A stretch of 36,128 nucleotides of DNA. Origin: Bacteroidota bacterium (GTDB taxonomy: Bacteria > Bacteroidota > Bacteroidia > Bacteroidales > FEN-979). The position numbers were made by a program, and so were the translations under genes. The DNA lies in assembly GCA_026391715.1 (NCBI GenBank), contig JAPLDO010000157.1, forward strand, positions 1-36,128, written 5' to 3'. Shown here in pieces: positions 1 through 8,287 of this stretch. The first letter of the stretch is position 1. Each line of letters opens with the position of its first letter. The notes beneath the pieces were generated by a model. That model had not been told where the DNA came from and ran no database searches. It worked only from the letters and a program-made list of their open reading frames with translations.

Positions 1-753
1 AGGAAAATCGCCTTTCATCATCCAGTCATAATATGACGGTTCATCGCGGAAAACCTGGTTAACTGCCTTGCCCTTATGCTTGCCGAAGTTGAATACTTCA
101 ATATTTTTGTCGTTATAAGCGATATGTCCGATTAAATCAACCGCTTTGGTGGTGTATGAAAACTCGCTCAGCGCTCTCATATCATTTACAATCGGCTGGA
201 TGATTTTTCCGCTCCGGTCTTTTACGGCAACATTGGCATATCTGTCAAGCTGGGCTTTCAGAATTTCATAGGTTGCAACTGTGTCTGCCTCGGCGCTATG
301 GGCGTTTATCAGATCTTTGTCGCAATAAAATTTGTACCCGGCTGCAAGATTCCGCGGCTCCATTTTATGAAAGATGTTCTGAACATCAATAAACCGACGC
401 CCTTTCAATTCAAATTCAATCCCTGCCCTCAGAAATTCCTCAACGAGCATGGGTATATCGAAATGGTTGGAATTAAAGCCGGCGAGATCGCAGTTATCAA
501 GGAACTGAGACAACTCATTGGCTACCTTTTTAAAGGTGGGGCAATCCTTCACATCTTCATCGGTAATGCCATGGATGGCGGTTACCTCCGGAGGAATTGG
601 TATTTCAGGGTTTATGCGCAAGGTTTTAATCTTTGTGGATCCGTCAATTTGTTCCCTAAGAATACAAATTTCAACTATGCGGTCGGTAGCCACCTTGATT
701 CCGGTTGTTTCGAGATCAAGAAAAGCGATGGGTTTGGTAAGTCTGAGTTCCAT
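1..753 (-). CDS. DEDDh 3'-5' exonuclease (DnaQ/ExoX-like), C-terminus cut by window edge
   Basis: The reading frame is open from an ATG at 753 to the first base of the window, giving 251 residues without a stop, so the 3' end lies outside. The exonuclease fold is clear: Exo I is FLDLETTG (Asp13, Glu15), Exo II is FNSNHFDIP (Asp99) and Exo III is HSAEADTVATYEIL (His152, Asp157), which together form the DEDDh two-metal site. After about residue 200 the FNFGKHKGKAV stretch resembles the C-terminal module seen after the nuclease in ExoX-like proteins. The family removes 3' nucleotides from DNA; a stand-alone protein like this could act in proofreading, repair or turnover, and I cannot choose among these. 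Its ATG overlaps the stop of the upstream E2 gene (TAATG), so translation is probably coupled. Confidence 0.9.
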   Translation of the reverse strand, partial: MELRLTKPIAFLDLETTGIKVATDRIVEICILREQIDGSTKIKTLRINPEIPIPPEVTAIHGITDEDVKDCPTFKKVANELSQFLDNCDLAGFNSNHFDIPMLVEEFLRAGIEFELKGRRFIDVQNIFHKMEPRNLAAGYKFYCDKDLINAHSAEADTVATYEILKAQLDRYANVAVKDRSGKIIQPIVNDMRALSEFSYTTKAVDLIGHIAYNDKNIEVFNFGKHKGKAVNQVFRDEPSYYDWMMKGDFP

Positions 754-2099
754 TAAATTGGTTGGTTAGTGTCGAAAGTTTCAAGGTATTGCACAAGCCG
801 GGCAAGGAATTGTCCGCCAAGCGCGCCGTCAATTACGCGGTGATCGTAAGTAACGGAAATCATCATTATCGGGCGGATCCCAATTGTATCGCCATCGGGA
901 GACTCAATTACAACCACGCGCTTTTTAATTGCCCCAACTGCCACAATGGCTGTTTGAGGCTGGTTAATGATGGGGGTTCCCATGAGAGTTCCAAATGATC
1001 CGAGGTTGGTCATTGAGATTGTACCGCCATTGATTTCATCAGGAACCAGTTTCCCTTTCCTTGCGCGTTCAGCGAGATCGTTAACGGTTTTTACTATGCC
1101 AAGAAGGCTTTTCTCATGCGCATTCCTGACGACTGGCACTATGAGGTTGAAATTCGGCAGCGCCACTGCCATACCAATATTCACATTCTTATGAACCATG
1201 ATTTTGGCACCGTCAACCGAAACATTGACCAATGGAAAATCTCTTACACTTTTGGCTATGGCTTCAATAAAAATGGGAGTGAAGGTCAGTTTTTCATTTT
1301 CGCGTTTCTGAAATATATCTTTATTCTTATCGCGCCATTTTACGATATTACTCATATCAACTTCCATGAAGGATGTAACATGAGGCGAAGTCTGAACCGA
1401 TTTAACCATGTGATTGGCAATTAACTGGCGAATCCGGTTCATCTCCACAATACGACTTTCGCCCGGCAGAACCTGCTGAATTACCGGAGCCGGTAATAAA
1501 TTCGTTTCCGGTTCAACAGAAGCGTTTGCGCTGACGGGAGCCTGCGCCGGTTTCAAACTCGTTTTTCTGGTTTCAATATAATTGAGAAGATCCTGTTTTG
1601 TTATCCGGTCGTCTTTTCCGCTGCCATTAATAGAATCGAGTTCGGTAAAGGAGATATTTTCCTGCCGGGCAATACTACGGACCAGCGGCGAATAAAACCT
1701 GACGCCCGAAGGCTCGTCGGTTTCCGGTTTCCATTCCCTAACGGCTTGCCCTGCCGGTTCAGGATTCGCCGGTAAAGAGCCAATAGCAGGTTCTGTAACA
1801 TGTTTCAGGCTTTCGCCTTCCACGGAAACAGGTTTATCAATCAACGGTTGTACGCTGGAATTTGTTTCGATTATTGCGAAAACTGCTCCAACTGCAACGG
1901 TATCGCCTTCATTAAAAAGTTTTTTAACAAGTTTTCCTGAAACAACCGAAGGAATTTCAGAATCAACCTTGTCGGTAGCGATTTCAACGACAGTATCATC
2001 CTCATTTATAGTATCGCCTACCTGTTTCAGCCATTTTGTTATTGTAGCTTCAATAACGCTCTCGCCGAGTTTTGGTACAACCAGTTCATAATTTGCCAT
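753..2099 (-). CDS. Dihydrolipoamide acyltransferase (E2) of a 2-oxoacid dehydrogenase complex
   Basis: This 448-residue protein transfers acyl groups from lipoyl-lysine to coenzyme A in a 2-oxoacid dehydrogenase complex. An N-terminal lipoyl domain (about 1-78) has EIATDKVDSE with lipoylated Lys44. A peripheral subunit-binding domain lies at about 134-176. The catalytic domain (about 215-448) ends with DHRVIDG, giving His420 and Asp424. A Pro/Ala/Glu-rich linker joins the first two domains. ATG 2099 is preferred over an upstream in-frame TTG because AGGAGAG (2106-2112) sits 6 bases before it. No E1 or E3 gene is in the window, so the substrate (pyruvate, branched-chain oxoacid or 2-oxoglutarate) cannot be fixed; the general appearance suits a branched-chain or pyruvate complex. 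The stop overlaps the exonuclease start by one base. Confidence 0.93.
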   Translation of the reverse strand: MANYELVVPKLGESVIEATITKWLKQVGDTINEDDTVVEIATDKVDSEIPSVVSGKLVKKLFNEGDTVAVGAVFAIIETNSSVQPLIDKPVSVEGESLKHVTEPAIGSLPANPEPAGQAVREWKPETDEPSGVRFYSPLVRSIARQENISFTELDSINGSGKDDRITKQDLLNYIETRKTSLKPAQAPVSANASVEPETNLLPAPVIQQVLPGESRIVEMNRIRQLIANHMVKSVQTSPHVTSFMEVDMSNIVKWRDKNKDIFQKRENEKLTFTPIFIEAIAKSVRDFPLVNVSVDGAKIMVHKNVNIGMAVALPNFNLIVPVVRNAHEKSLLGIVKTVNDLAERARKGKLVPDEINGGTISMTNLGSFGTLMGTPIINQPQTAIVAVGAIKKRVVVIESPDGDTIGIRPIMMISVTYDHRVIDGALGGQFLARLVQYLETFDTNQPI

Positions 2100-2105
2100 A
2101 TACAA

Positions 2106-2131
2106 CTCTCCTATTGATTTATGCAAAAATA
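2106..2131 (-). promoter_or_regulatory. Promoter -7 element and ribosome binding site for the E2 gene
   Basis: On the minus strand TATTTTTG (2124-2131) matches the Bacteroidota -7 consensus TAnnTTTG, and AGGAGAG (2106-2112) is a good Shine-Dalgarno sequence that fixes the start at 2099. No TTTG is present at the expected -33 position, so the promoter call is tentative while the ribosome binding site is firm. Confidence 0.4.
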
Positions 2132-2137
2132 GTCAAT

Positions 2138-4105
2138 TTAATGCCTTCCAAGATTTCTAAAACCTTTGATGATAATATTGATATCGTTTGCCGGTTTGTA
2201 ATCGCGGGCATACAGAAGGTCGAGCCGGGAAGTGGTTTCTTCGGTTAATCTTTTTTGATTGAAAGCGTCAAGCGGCATAAGTATTCCTTTCTTTATGTCG
2301 GGAAGTTTATGAGGTTCCTGCGCTGATTGTGGCGAAAATCCGACCCATGACTTTCTGGAAAACATGACCAGAAAAATATTTTTCAGCAACCCTCCCGGTT
2401 TTTTTACCAAAAAGAGCGCCGCCGGGTAAATCGCCAGCAAGGTTAAGGATGCCAGAACATCAAGCAACCGTTTGTTTCTCCGGTTCGATCGTTTTGTGAT
2501 CGCATTGATATCAATCACGTACAAATCGCCGGAGGTATTTATGGAATTGCTGCCGATTATCGAAAGACTTTCAGGTGGCGCAATTTTGTAATCAACCTGC
2601 TCATTTTTTAATTCCGACATTTTATCCATGATTACCTGGGCAGGAACATCCTTGGCGCAAAAAATCAGTTCGTTGATTTTGTGGATGGTGATAATCTCTT
2701 TGATTTGTCCAAGATGACCGATAAAACCATTGGAATTATTACGATGCTGTTGGAAACTTACTAATCCGATAAACGCCGGATTCATTCCTGTTTGCTGAAT
2801 GAGCCGGGAAACTCTTTCAGATTCATCCTTTTCGCCAATGATGACAAATCTTTTATTCTTTTCTGAATTCAGGCGATAGCCACTGATATTCAAAAGGTGA
2901 AACAAGTATCGCGCGCCGGTCATAATGAGAGTTCCCCAGATGGCGCCAAGGATGATCAGCGCCCGTGAAAAATGGTACTCTTTATTTTGCAATGAATAGA
3001 TAACCAGAATTATAACCGTTCCAACTGACATTCCCTGGATTACTTTCAACAACTTTACCGGCTTATCATAACCACCGCTGAGGTAAATACATAACAGCCA
3101 TATAAACAGATAAATAGGTACGGAAATATAGAGAAAAGTAAAAGGATAATGACCGCCGTCGGGATAGATGAAATTTCGCTCCCAATAATTTTTCATCACA
3201 AGGATTCCGGCGAATATTAACAGAGTATCAATTACCGGTAACAATATTTTACTGATAAAACGGGTGCAGATAGAAATAAACGCTCTGAAATAGATTGCAA
3301 AATTGATCATCATCGAAAAGGCTCTTGCATTTTCCTTTGAAAAATGCTTTGTGGCGAAAACGATCATCGCATTGTAAAACACAAAGATATAATTCAGGCT
3401 GCTTTTTTTAGTGCTTTCGCCTTTGTAGTGAATTATACGGGTTTCGGGGAAATAATAATTTTTATATCCGGCTTTTGTTATCCGGTAGCTCATATCAATA
3501 TCTTCGCCGTACATAAAAAACTCATCGTCCAGCAAACCAATCTTATCCAAAACTGATTTTCGGAGTAACATAAAAGCGCCCGACAAAACATCCACAACAT
3601 GGATTTTATCTTTATCGAGAAAACCAAGGTGGTATTTTCCAAAAAGATGCGATTTGGGGAAGAGCGCGGAAAAACCGAAAACTTTAAAAAAAGCCACCAG
3701 CGGCGTAGGAAGCCCACGTTTACTTTCTGGTAGAAACTTCCCCTTGCCGTCGAGCATTTTTACGCCAAGACCACCGCCATCGGGATGGGAATCCATAAAT
3801 TCCACAACCTTTTTCAGGGTATCGTCCTCAACGATAGTGTCGGGATTAAGCAACAAAATATATTTGCCAGCAGCTTTCCTTATAGCCTGGTTATTAGCGT
3901 AGGAAAACCCTTTGTTTTCTTTATTTTCAATCAGGATTACTTCCGGAAATTTGTCCCTGATCATCCTCACCGAACCATCCACCGAATTGTTATCAACAAC
4001 GAAAATTTCGGTATCCAATCCATTGCAGGCATTTAAAACAGAATGCAGACATTGTTCAACAAAGTACTTTACATTATAATTAACAACTACAATGGATAAT
4101 TTCAT
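2138..4105 (-). CDS. GT2 glycosyltransferase fused to a membrane region and degenerate sugar-transferase-like domain
   Basis: The 655-residue protein begins with a GT-A family 2 glycosyltransferase (about 1-235): VVDNNS around Asp38, LLNPDT at 85-90 as the metal-binding DxD equivalent, and MYGEDIDMSYR at 198-207. This resembles rhamnosyltransferase/WbbL-type enzymes that use nucleotide sugars. Hydrophobic segments follow at about 267-300, 323-343, 360-371 and 381-400, then a Rossmann-like part starting RFVIIGEKDESE (about 419) as in the CoA-binding-like domain of WbaP/WcaJ-type sugar-phosphate transferases. The last 100 residues (KRLLDVLASLTLLAIYPAAL onward) resemble the membrane anchor of that transferase family but lack its usual catalytic arginine-rich and acidic motifs. 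The role is probably surface polysaccharide or glycan assembly at the inner membrane; acceptor and donor are unknown. It is followed closely by the E2 gene. Confidence 0.82.
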   Translation of the reverse strand: MKLSIVVVNYNVKYFVEQCLHSVLNACNGLDTEIFVVDNNSVDGSVRMIRDKFPEVILIENKENKGFSYANNQAIRKAAGKYILLLNPDTIVEDDTLKKVVEFMDSHPDGGGLGVKMLDGKGKFLPESKRGLPTPLVAFFKVFGFSALFPKSHLFGKYHLGFLDKDKIHVVDVLSGAFMLLRKSVLDKIGLLDDEFFMYGEDIDMSYRITKAGYKNYYFPETRIIHYKGESTKKSSLNYIFVFYNAMIVFATKHFSKENARAFSMMINFAIYFRAFISICTRFISKILLPVIDTLLIFAGILVMKNYWERNFIYPDGGHYPFTFLYISVPIYLFIWLLCIYLSGGYDKPVKLLKVIQGMSVGTVIILVIYSLQNKEYHFSRALIILGAIWGTLIMTGARYLFHLLNISGYRLNSEKNKRFVIIGEKDESERVSRLIQQTGMNPAFIGLVSFQQHRNNSNGFIGHLGQIKEIITIHKINELIFCAKDVPAQVIMDKMSELKNEQVDYKIAPPESLSIIGSNSINTSGDLYVIDINAITKRSNRRNKRLLDVLASLTLLAIYPAALFLVKKPGGLLKNIFLVMFSRKSWVGFSPQSAQEPHKLPDIKKGILMPLDAFNQKRLTEETTSRLDLLYARDYKPANDINIIIKGFRNLGRH

Positions 4106-4159
4106 CTGCCTGATTCCGATTCGTTGGTAAAGTTAGTGGTATTAGAGTAAAATGAAAAA

Positions 4160-4750
4160 TTAAAGCGCGCCTGATTCAATCATCAGTACAATTTGCTCAA
4201 TAACCTGGTCATTTCCCTCCGGTTCGTAGGCGGTTCTGAGATCGTATCCGAAAATCCGGGCAAGCGTTTGCCAAATAAAAGCTGTAAAGCCGCCACGAAG
4301 CTCTTTTACAATATCGTATGTTGAATTTCCTGTTTCGCGGTAAATTAATTTGATCAGAATTTTACCCTGAGAATATGTTAGATCTTTGATTTGATCGCCA
4401 AACTTTAACTGCAACTCTTTTTCAGCCTTTTTCATATAGATTTTTCTGGCTTTTTCGAGTGGGATAGTATCAAGTACCGTCTTATAGTATTTCAGTCGCT
4501 CGCCGGCAAGTTTTGCATAAGGATAAACTTTTTTAATGTTATAAACGAGCCTGTCAAATCTCACAGCCTGCCGTTTATTGTCGAACTTAACCGGAGGAAA
4601 TATCATCACAGCGTTGAGGTCGACCAGCGTAAGCGTGTCACCGTCAACAACCTGAGTTTGATTGGTTGGTTTCAGAGTGTCTTGTGGAAATGCCTTGCTG
4701 ATGATAAAAAGGAAAAGCAGCAGGAAAAGTATTGGTTGTTTCATTGGCAT
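4160..4750 (-). CDS. DUF4294 family protein
   Basis: This 196-residue protein has an N-terminal signal sequence (hydrophobic residues about 6-22, ending around KAFPQD), so it is exported. The body contains NIKKVYPYAKLAGERLK and a C-terminal GNSTYDIVKELRGGFTAF(I)WQ region, which I recognise as the Bacteroidota family DUF4294. No enzymatic motif is visible and the function is unknown. Two ATGs lie two codons apart (4750 and 4744); neither has a clear ribosome binding site, so the exact start is open. It lies 50 bases downstream of clpX on the same strand with no terminator between them, so read-through from the clp operon is plausible. Confidence 0.8.
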   Translation of the reverse strand: MPMKQPILFLLLFLFIISKAFPQDTLKPTNQTQVVDGDTLTLVDLNAVMIFPPVKFDNKRQAVRFDRLVYNIKKVYPYAKLAGERLKYYKTVLDTIPLEKARKIYMKKAEKELQLKFGDQIKDLTYSQGKILIKLIYRETGNSTYDIVKELRGGFTAFIWQTLARIFGYDLRTAYEPEGNDQVIEQIVLMIESGAL

Positions 4751-4800
4751 CCCGGTTGAGCAGAATTGTCAATATAACGGAAAAACAGCCGGGTTTGGTA

Positions 4801-6042
4801 TTAAGCAACCTTTAATCGCGCCATGCTTGTTTTAAGAAATTGCTCCTCAACAAAAGTTTCGGTTATTCTAAGCGCTTTAATTGTATTATCGGAGGGCAAT
4901 TCAAACATGGCGTCATTCATTATTCCCTCAATGATTGAGCGGAGACCGCGGGCGCCAAGTTTGAAATCAATTGCTTTGTCTACAATAAAATTCAACGCCT
5001 CTTCGTCAAAAGTAACCTTGATATTATCGAGTTCGAAAAGCCGGGTATATTGTTTGATCAGTGAATTTTTGGGCTCGGTAAGGATTCGGCGCAAGGTTGC
5101 TTTGTCGAGGATGTGCATGAAAGTGACGATTGGTAGCCGACCAACCAGTTCGGGTATCAGACCATAAGCTTTCAGATCAACCGGCGTGATATATTGAAGG
5201 ATATTGTCCTTGTCAATGATTTCGCGTTTCCGATCAGCCTTATATCCAATTTTGTTGGTTTGCAAACGGCTTGATATTTTTTTATCAATCCCGTCGAATG
5301 CGCCGCCGGTGAGAAACAGAATATTCTGTGTATTTATCTGGACCATCTTTTGTTCCGGATGTTTTCTTCCGCCTTGCGGAGGAACATTCACTATGGAACC
5401 TTCGAGCATTTTCAGTAGCGCCTGCTGAACGCCTTCGCCGCTCACATCGCGGGTTATAGAAGGGTTGTCGCCTTTTCTTGCGATTTTATCAATTTCATCA
5501 ATAAAAACAATGCCATGTTCGGCGGCTTTAACATCATAATCTGCCACCTGTAAAAGTCGCGACAAAATACTCTCAACATCTTCGCCAACATAACCTGCCT
5601 CGGTGAGTGCGGTGGCGTCGGCAATGCAAAAGGGAACATTCAGCATTTTTGCAATAGTTCTCGCTAATAAGGTTTTGCCGGTACCGGTTTCACCGACAAT
5701 TACGATGTTAGATTTTTCAATTTCCACATCATCCTCGCGAGTCATTGAACTATGCTGAATCCTTTTGTAATGGTTATATACAGCCACAGAAATAACCCGT
5801 TTTGCCTCTTCCTGCCCGATTACGTAACGATCGAGATAGTTTTTAATTTCTACAGGCTTCATCAGCTTGAAATCGGTAGAGCTTCGTTGTTTTTTGGCGC
5901 GGGAAGGAAGCGATTCATCAAGGATTGTTTGAGCCTGCGTGACGCACAAATCGCAGATATTTCCATCCAATCCCGTTATAATCATGCTCGCATCTTTTTT
6001 CGATCTGCCGCAAAAAGAGCACTTTTCAACTATTTTTGCCAT
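4801..6042 (-). CDS. clpX: ATP-dependent Clp protease ATP-binding subunit ClpX
   Basis: ClpX (413 residues) is the AAA+ unfoldase that feeds tagged proteins into ClpP. The N-terminal zinc-binding domain has Cys8, Cys11, Cys30 and Cys33. Walker A is GETGTGKT (117-124), pore loop 1 is GYVG (150-153), Walker B is VFIDEID (179-185) and the sensor-2 region is GARGLRS. The loop that docks into ClpP reads IGY (265-267) where the E. coli protein has IGF; the change is conservative. Length is normal for the family. The start ATG overlaps the clpP stop (TGATG), so the two subunits are probably translationally coupled. Confidence 0.98.
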   Translation of the reverse strand: MAKIVEKCSFCGRSKKDASMIITGLDGNICDLCVTQAQTILDESLPSRAKKQRSSTDFKLMKPVEIKNYLDRYVIGQEEAKRVISVAVYNHYKRIQHSSMTREDDVEIEKSNIVIVGETGTGKTLLARTIAKMLNVPFCIADATALTEAGYVGEDVESILSRLLQVADYDVKAAEHGIVFIDEIDKIARKGDNPSITRDVSGEGVQQALLKMLEGSIVNVPPQGGRKHPEQKMVQINTQNILFLTGGAFDGIDKKISSRLQTNKIGYKADRKREIIDKDNILQYITPVDLKAYGLIPELVGRLPIVTFMHILDKATLRRILTEPKNSLIKQYTRLFELDNIKVTFDEEALNFIVDKAIDFKLGARGLRSIIEGIMNDAMFELPSDNTIKALRITETFVEEQFLKTSMARLKVA

Positions 6043-6716
6043 CAGGCGTCCTTTTTGGTTCTGACAAGGATTTCATCAATCATCCCATAGTCACGGGCTT
6101 CTTCGCTTGTCATCCAGTAATCGCGGTCGGCGTCCTTAAGAATTCGTTTGTACGGCTGACCCGAATGCAGGGTGATGATTTCATACAACTCTTTTTTTAG
6201 TTTCTGGATTTCGCGGGCGGTAATATCAATATCAGAAGCCTGACCTTCGGCGCTTCCCATTGGCTGATGAATCAGGATACGTGAATGTTTCAGCGCGGTG
6301 CGTTTCCCTTTTTCACCGGCGCAAAGCAGAATAGCCCCCATCGAAGCTGCCATACCTGTGCAGATAGTGGCAACGTTGGGATTGATATACTGCATGGTAT
6401 CATAGATTCCAAGTCCGGCATAAACCGATCCTCCGGGTGTGTTCAGGTAAATCTGAATATCTTTTCTCGAATCAACTGATTCAAGGAAAAGCAACTGAGC
6501 CTGGATAATATTAGCTACATAATCATCAATGGGAACGCCAAGGAAAATGATCCTGTCCATCATCAGTCGCGAAAAAACATCCATTGTGGCGATGTTCAAC
6601 TGACGCTCTTCAATAATAGTAGGCGAGATATAGTTGGAGGAAATGCTTTTGTATTTGGCAAGGGTTAGGCTGTTAATACTCAAATGCCGTGTGGCATATT
6701 TTGAAAATTCATCCAT
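6042..6716 (-). CDS. clpP: ATP-dependent Clp protease proteolytic subunit ClpP
   Basis: ClpP (224 residues) is the tetradecameric serine peptidase partner of ClpX in the cytoplasm. The nucleophile is Ser125 in GMAASMGA, the histidine is His150 in HQPMGS and the third residue is Asp199 in ADRDYW. The substrate-binding [11 protein letters not shown] loop (91-101) is intact. About 35 residues precede the conserved core and would act as an N-terminal propeptide, which ClpP typically removes itself. It lies 25 bases downstream of tig and overlaps clpX by one base, giving the common tig-clpP-clpX order. The start at 6716 has no strong Shine-Dalgarno sequence, as is usual in this phylum. Confidence 0.98.
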   Translation of the reverse strand: MDEFSKYATRHLSINSLTLAKYKSISSNYISPTIIEERQLNIATMDVFSRLMMDRIIFLGVPIDDYVANIIQAQLLFLESVDSRKDIQIYLNTPGGSVYAGLGIYDTMQYINPNVATICTGMAASMGAILLCAGEKGKRTALKHSRILIHQPMGSAEGQASDIDITAREIQKLKKELYEIITLHSGQPYKRILKDADRDYWMTSEEARDYGMIDEILVRTKKDA

Positions 6717-6741
6717 TGTTTGTTATCTTACTGCTGATTAA

Positions 6742-8115
6742 TTATTTGGGATCAAAATCGTGGTCGTGATCATGGTCGTGATCATGGTCGTGATCATGGT
6801 CGTGATCATGGTCGTGATCATGGTCGTGATCGTGGTAGTGGTTGTGATCAGCCTCATGACCGTGATGGTGGTCGTGGTTGTGGTCATCGTAGATGTTATG
6901 AACCTGATCGTCCATTGCGGAAGCTATCTCGATAAACTCCTGGTAGGATATTTCTTTATAACTGACCTTCACATTTGCTTTGAAGAATTCCATCAATTTT
7001 TCATTGAATAGTTGATCGGTGATTCTCTCCACCTGCTTTTTGTTTTGCAAAAAGGAATCGAGAATAGTTTCATACTGTTGCTGCATCGCCGGATCCAATT
7101 CCGAAGCGTTGACCTGGTGAAGCAAATTAAACCTGAGATAGTCTCTGATCTCCTCCTCGGTTACTGTGATATTATTTTCTTTGATAATTTTATTTTCAAT
7201 GAGTTGCCATTTCATAGAATCAGCAAACATCGGATAATTTTTTTCGATATCCTCCCGTGTATATTTACCCTCCTTACTATCTGAAAGCCAGCGTTTCATA
7301 AATTCGTCAGGCAGATTCATCTGGGTTTCATTAACCAGAGTTTTTGTGATTTTTCTAAACAGAATTTTATCGGTTTCGACAGTAAGGGAAATAGCTGCTT
7401 GTTTTCTGACCTGTTCAAAAAAGTCTTCTTCCGTTTGAATATCAAGTCCCGGGTAAACTGCATTAAAGAAATCGGGGTTCATTTCCGGAAGTTCTAAATC
7501 TCTTTCTTTGAGTTTTTCTGATTGTTCTTCTAAAAGTTCTACTGATAATTCTTCTGATGGTTCTTCATCGGTTCCTGATTCTACAGGTTCTGAGGGAACT
7601 ACATCATCGCCAAGTTCCGTGGTTTGCTCTGGAATCGTTTTTTCAACAGATTTTTTGAATTTTTTCTGAAGATCATCAACGTAAGTTTTAACCATTTCAT
7701 CGGTCACCACAATAGAGTAATTTTCGATATTCTGTTCCTGATCCATCGGAATAGTGAATTCAGGTAAGAAACCGATATCAAAATAAAACTCGAAAGTGTT
7801 ATTGTATTCAAAATCAACAACATCATTCATTTCAGCATTGGGTAACGGATTGCCGAGTACATTAAGATTTTCTTCCTGGATATAATTGTTCAGGCTGGTT
7901 GAAATCAGTCGGTTCACCTCATCAGCTATAACGGCCTTTCCGTACATTTTTTTTATCAACCCTATGGGTACGAAACCTGGACGGAATCCCGGAATTTTTG
8001 CCTTCTTTTTGTAATCGGTCAATTGTTTGTCAACAGCTTCTGAATAGTCTGTAGGACCAATTTCAATCTTAATAATCGCGGCAAGGTTTCCGGTACTTTC
8101 TCTGGTAATGTTCAT
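6742..8115 (-). CDS. tig: Trigger factor with missing PPIase domain and His-Asp-rich tail
   Basis: The 457-residue protein is trigger factor, the ribosome-bound chaperone for nascent chains. The N-terminal ribosome-binding domain carries GFRPGFVP (43-50), matching the family signature GFRxGxxP. The linker helix (VTDEMVKTYVDDLQ, 137-150) and the C-terminal chaperone arms (about 212-400) are recognisable. The FKBP-type isomerase domain expected between them is absent; residues about 158-208 are instead a short Glu-rich segment. From about 405 the protein ends in a His/Asp-rich tail, strictly alternating His-Asp from about 429 to 453, likely to bind divalent metal. ATG 8115 is used because any longer form would read through the tRNA-Leu gene. 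It is followed by clpP after 25 bases. Confidence 0.93.
   Translation of the reverse strand: MNITRESTGNLAAIIKIEIGPTDYSEAVDKQLTDYKKKAKIPGFRPGFVPIGLIKKMYGKAVIADEVNRLISTSLNNYIQEENLNVLGNPLPNAEMNDVVDFEYNNTFEFYFDIGFLPEFTIPMDQEQNIENYSIVVTDEMVKTYVDDLQKKFKKSVEKTIPEQTTELGDDVVPSEPVESGTDEEPSEELSVELLEEQSEKLKERDLELPEMNPDFFNAVYPGLDIQTEEDFFEQVRKQAAISLTVETDKILFRKITKTLVNETQMNLPDEFMKRWLSDSKEGKYTREDIEKNYPMFADSMKWQLIENKIIKENNITVTEEEIRDYLRFNLLHQVNASELDPAMQQQYETILDSFLQNKKQVERITDQLFNEKLMEFFKANVKVSYKEISYQEFIEIASAMDDQVHNIYDDHNHDHHHGHEADHNHYHDHDHDHDHDHDHDHDHDHDHDHDHDFDPK
6759..6842. repeat. 12-bp tandem repeat encoding the His-Asp tail of trigger factor
   Basis: The unit CATGGTCGTGAT occurs five times without change at 6771-6830, flanked by imperfect copies at 6759-6770 and 6831-6842. 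On the minus strand each unit encodes Asp-His-Asp-His. A 12-base unit keeps the frame when copies are gained or lost, so tail length can vary by slippage. Confidence 0.95.
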
Positions 8116-8150
8116 GAATAATGAATTGTAATAATTGATAAAATATAAGG

Positions 8151-8232
8151 TGCGGATGAAGGGACTCGAACCCCCACGCCCGAAGGCACAAGATCCTAAG
8201 TCTTGCGCGGCTACCAATTACGCCACATCCGC
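8151..8232 (-). tRNA. tRNA-Leu (anticodon UAG)
   Basis: The minus strand folds as a class II tRNA: the acceptor stem GCGGATG (8232-8226) pairs with CATCCGC (8158-8152), the anticodon stem-loop is CAAGA-CTTAGGA-TCTTG with anticodon TAG, a long variable arm TGCCTTCGGGCG is present and the T-loop is TTCGAGT. The discriminator base is A and the 3' CCA is not fully encoded (CCT follows). It sits 35 bases upstream of tig on the same strand, with no terminator between them. Confidence 0.96.
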
Positions 8233-8261
8233 ATACAGGATCTCTCCCCGAAAAGGGAGTG

Positions 8262-8269
8262 CAAAGTTA
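8262..8269 (-). promoter_or_regulatory. Putative promoter -7 element for tRNA-Leu and the tig-clp operon
   Basis: TAACTTTG on the minus strand matches TAnnTTTG and lies 29 bases before the mature tRNA 5' end. No clear TTTG is found at the -33 position. No other promoter was seen between tRNA-Leu and tig, so the tRNA and tig-clpP-clpX may share this start. Confidence 0.42.
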
Positions 8270-8287
8270 CACTTTTTTTTGGAATGA

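Noticed and set aside
298-756. Plus-strand frame opposite the exonuclease gene
   Set aside because: The minus strand encodes a convincing DEDDh nuclease with all five active-site residues, so this is its shadow.
6759-6842. Regular repeats that could be taken for a CRISPR array
   Set aside because: The unit is only 12 bp with no spacers and lies inside the trigger factor coding frame, so it is a tandem repeat.
6760-7011. Plus-strand frame of alternating Met-Val-Val-Ile
   Set aside because: It is the antisense reading of the His-Asp tail of trigger factor and has no independent support.
8116-8217. Longer N-terminus for trigger factor
   Set aside because: It would have to be translated through the tRNA-Leu gene and has no similarity to the family.
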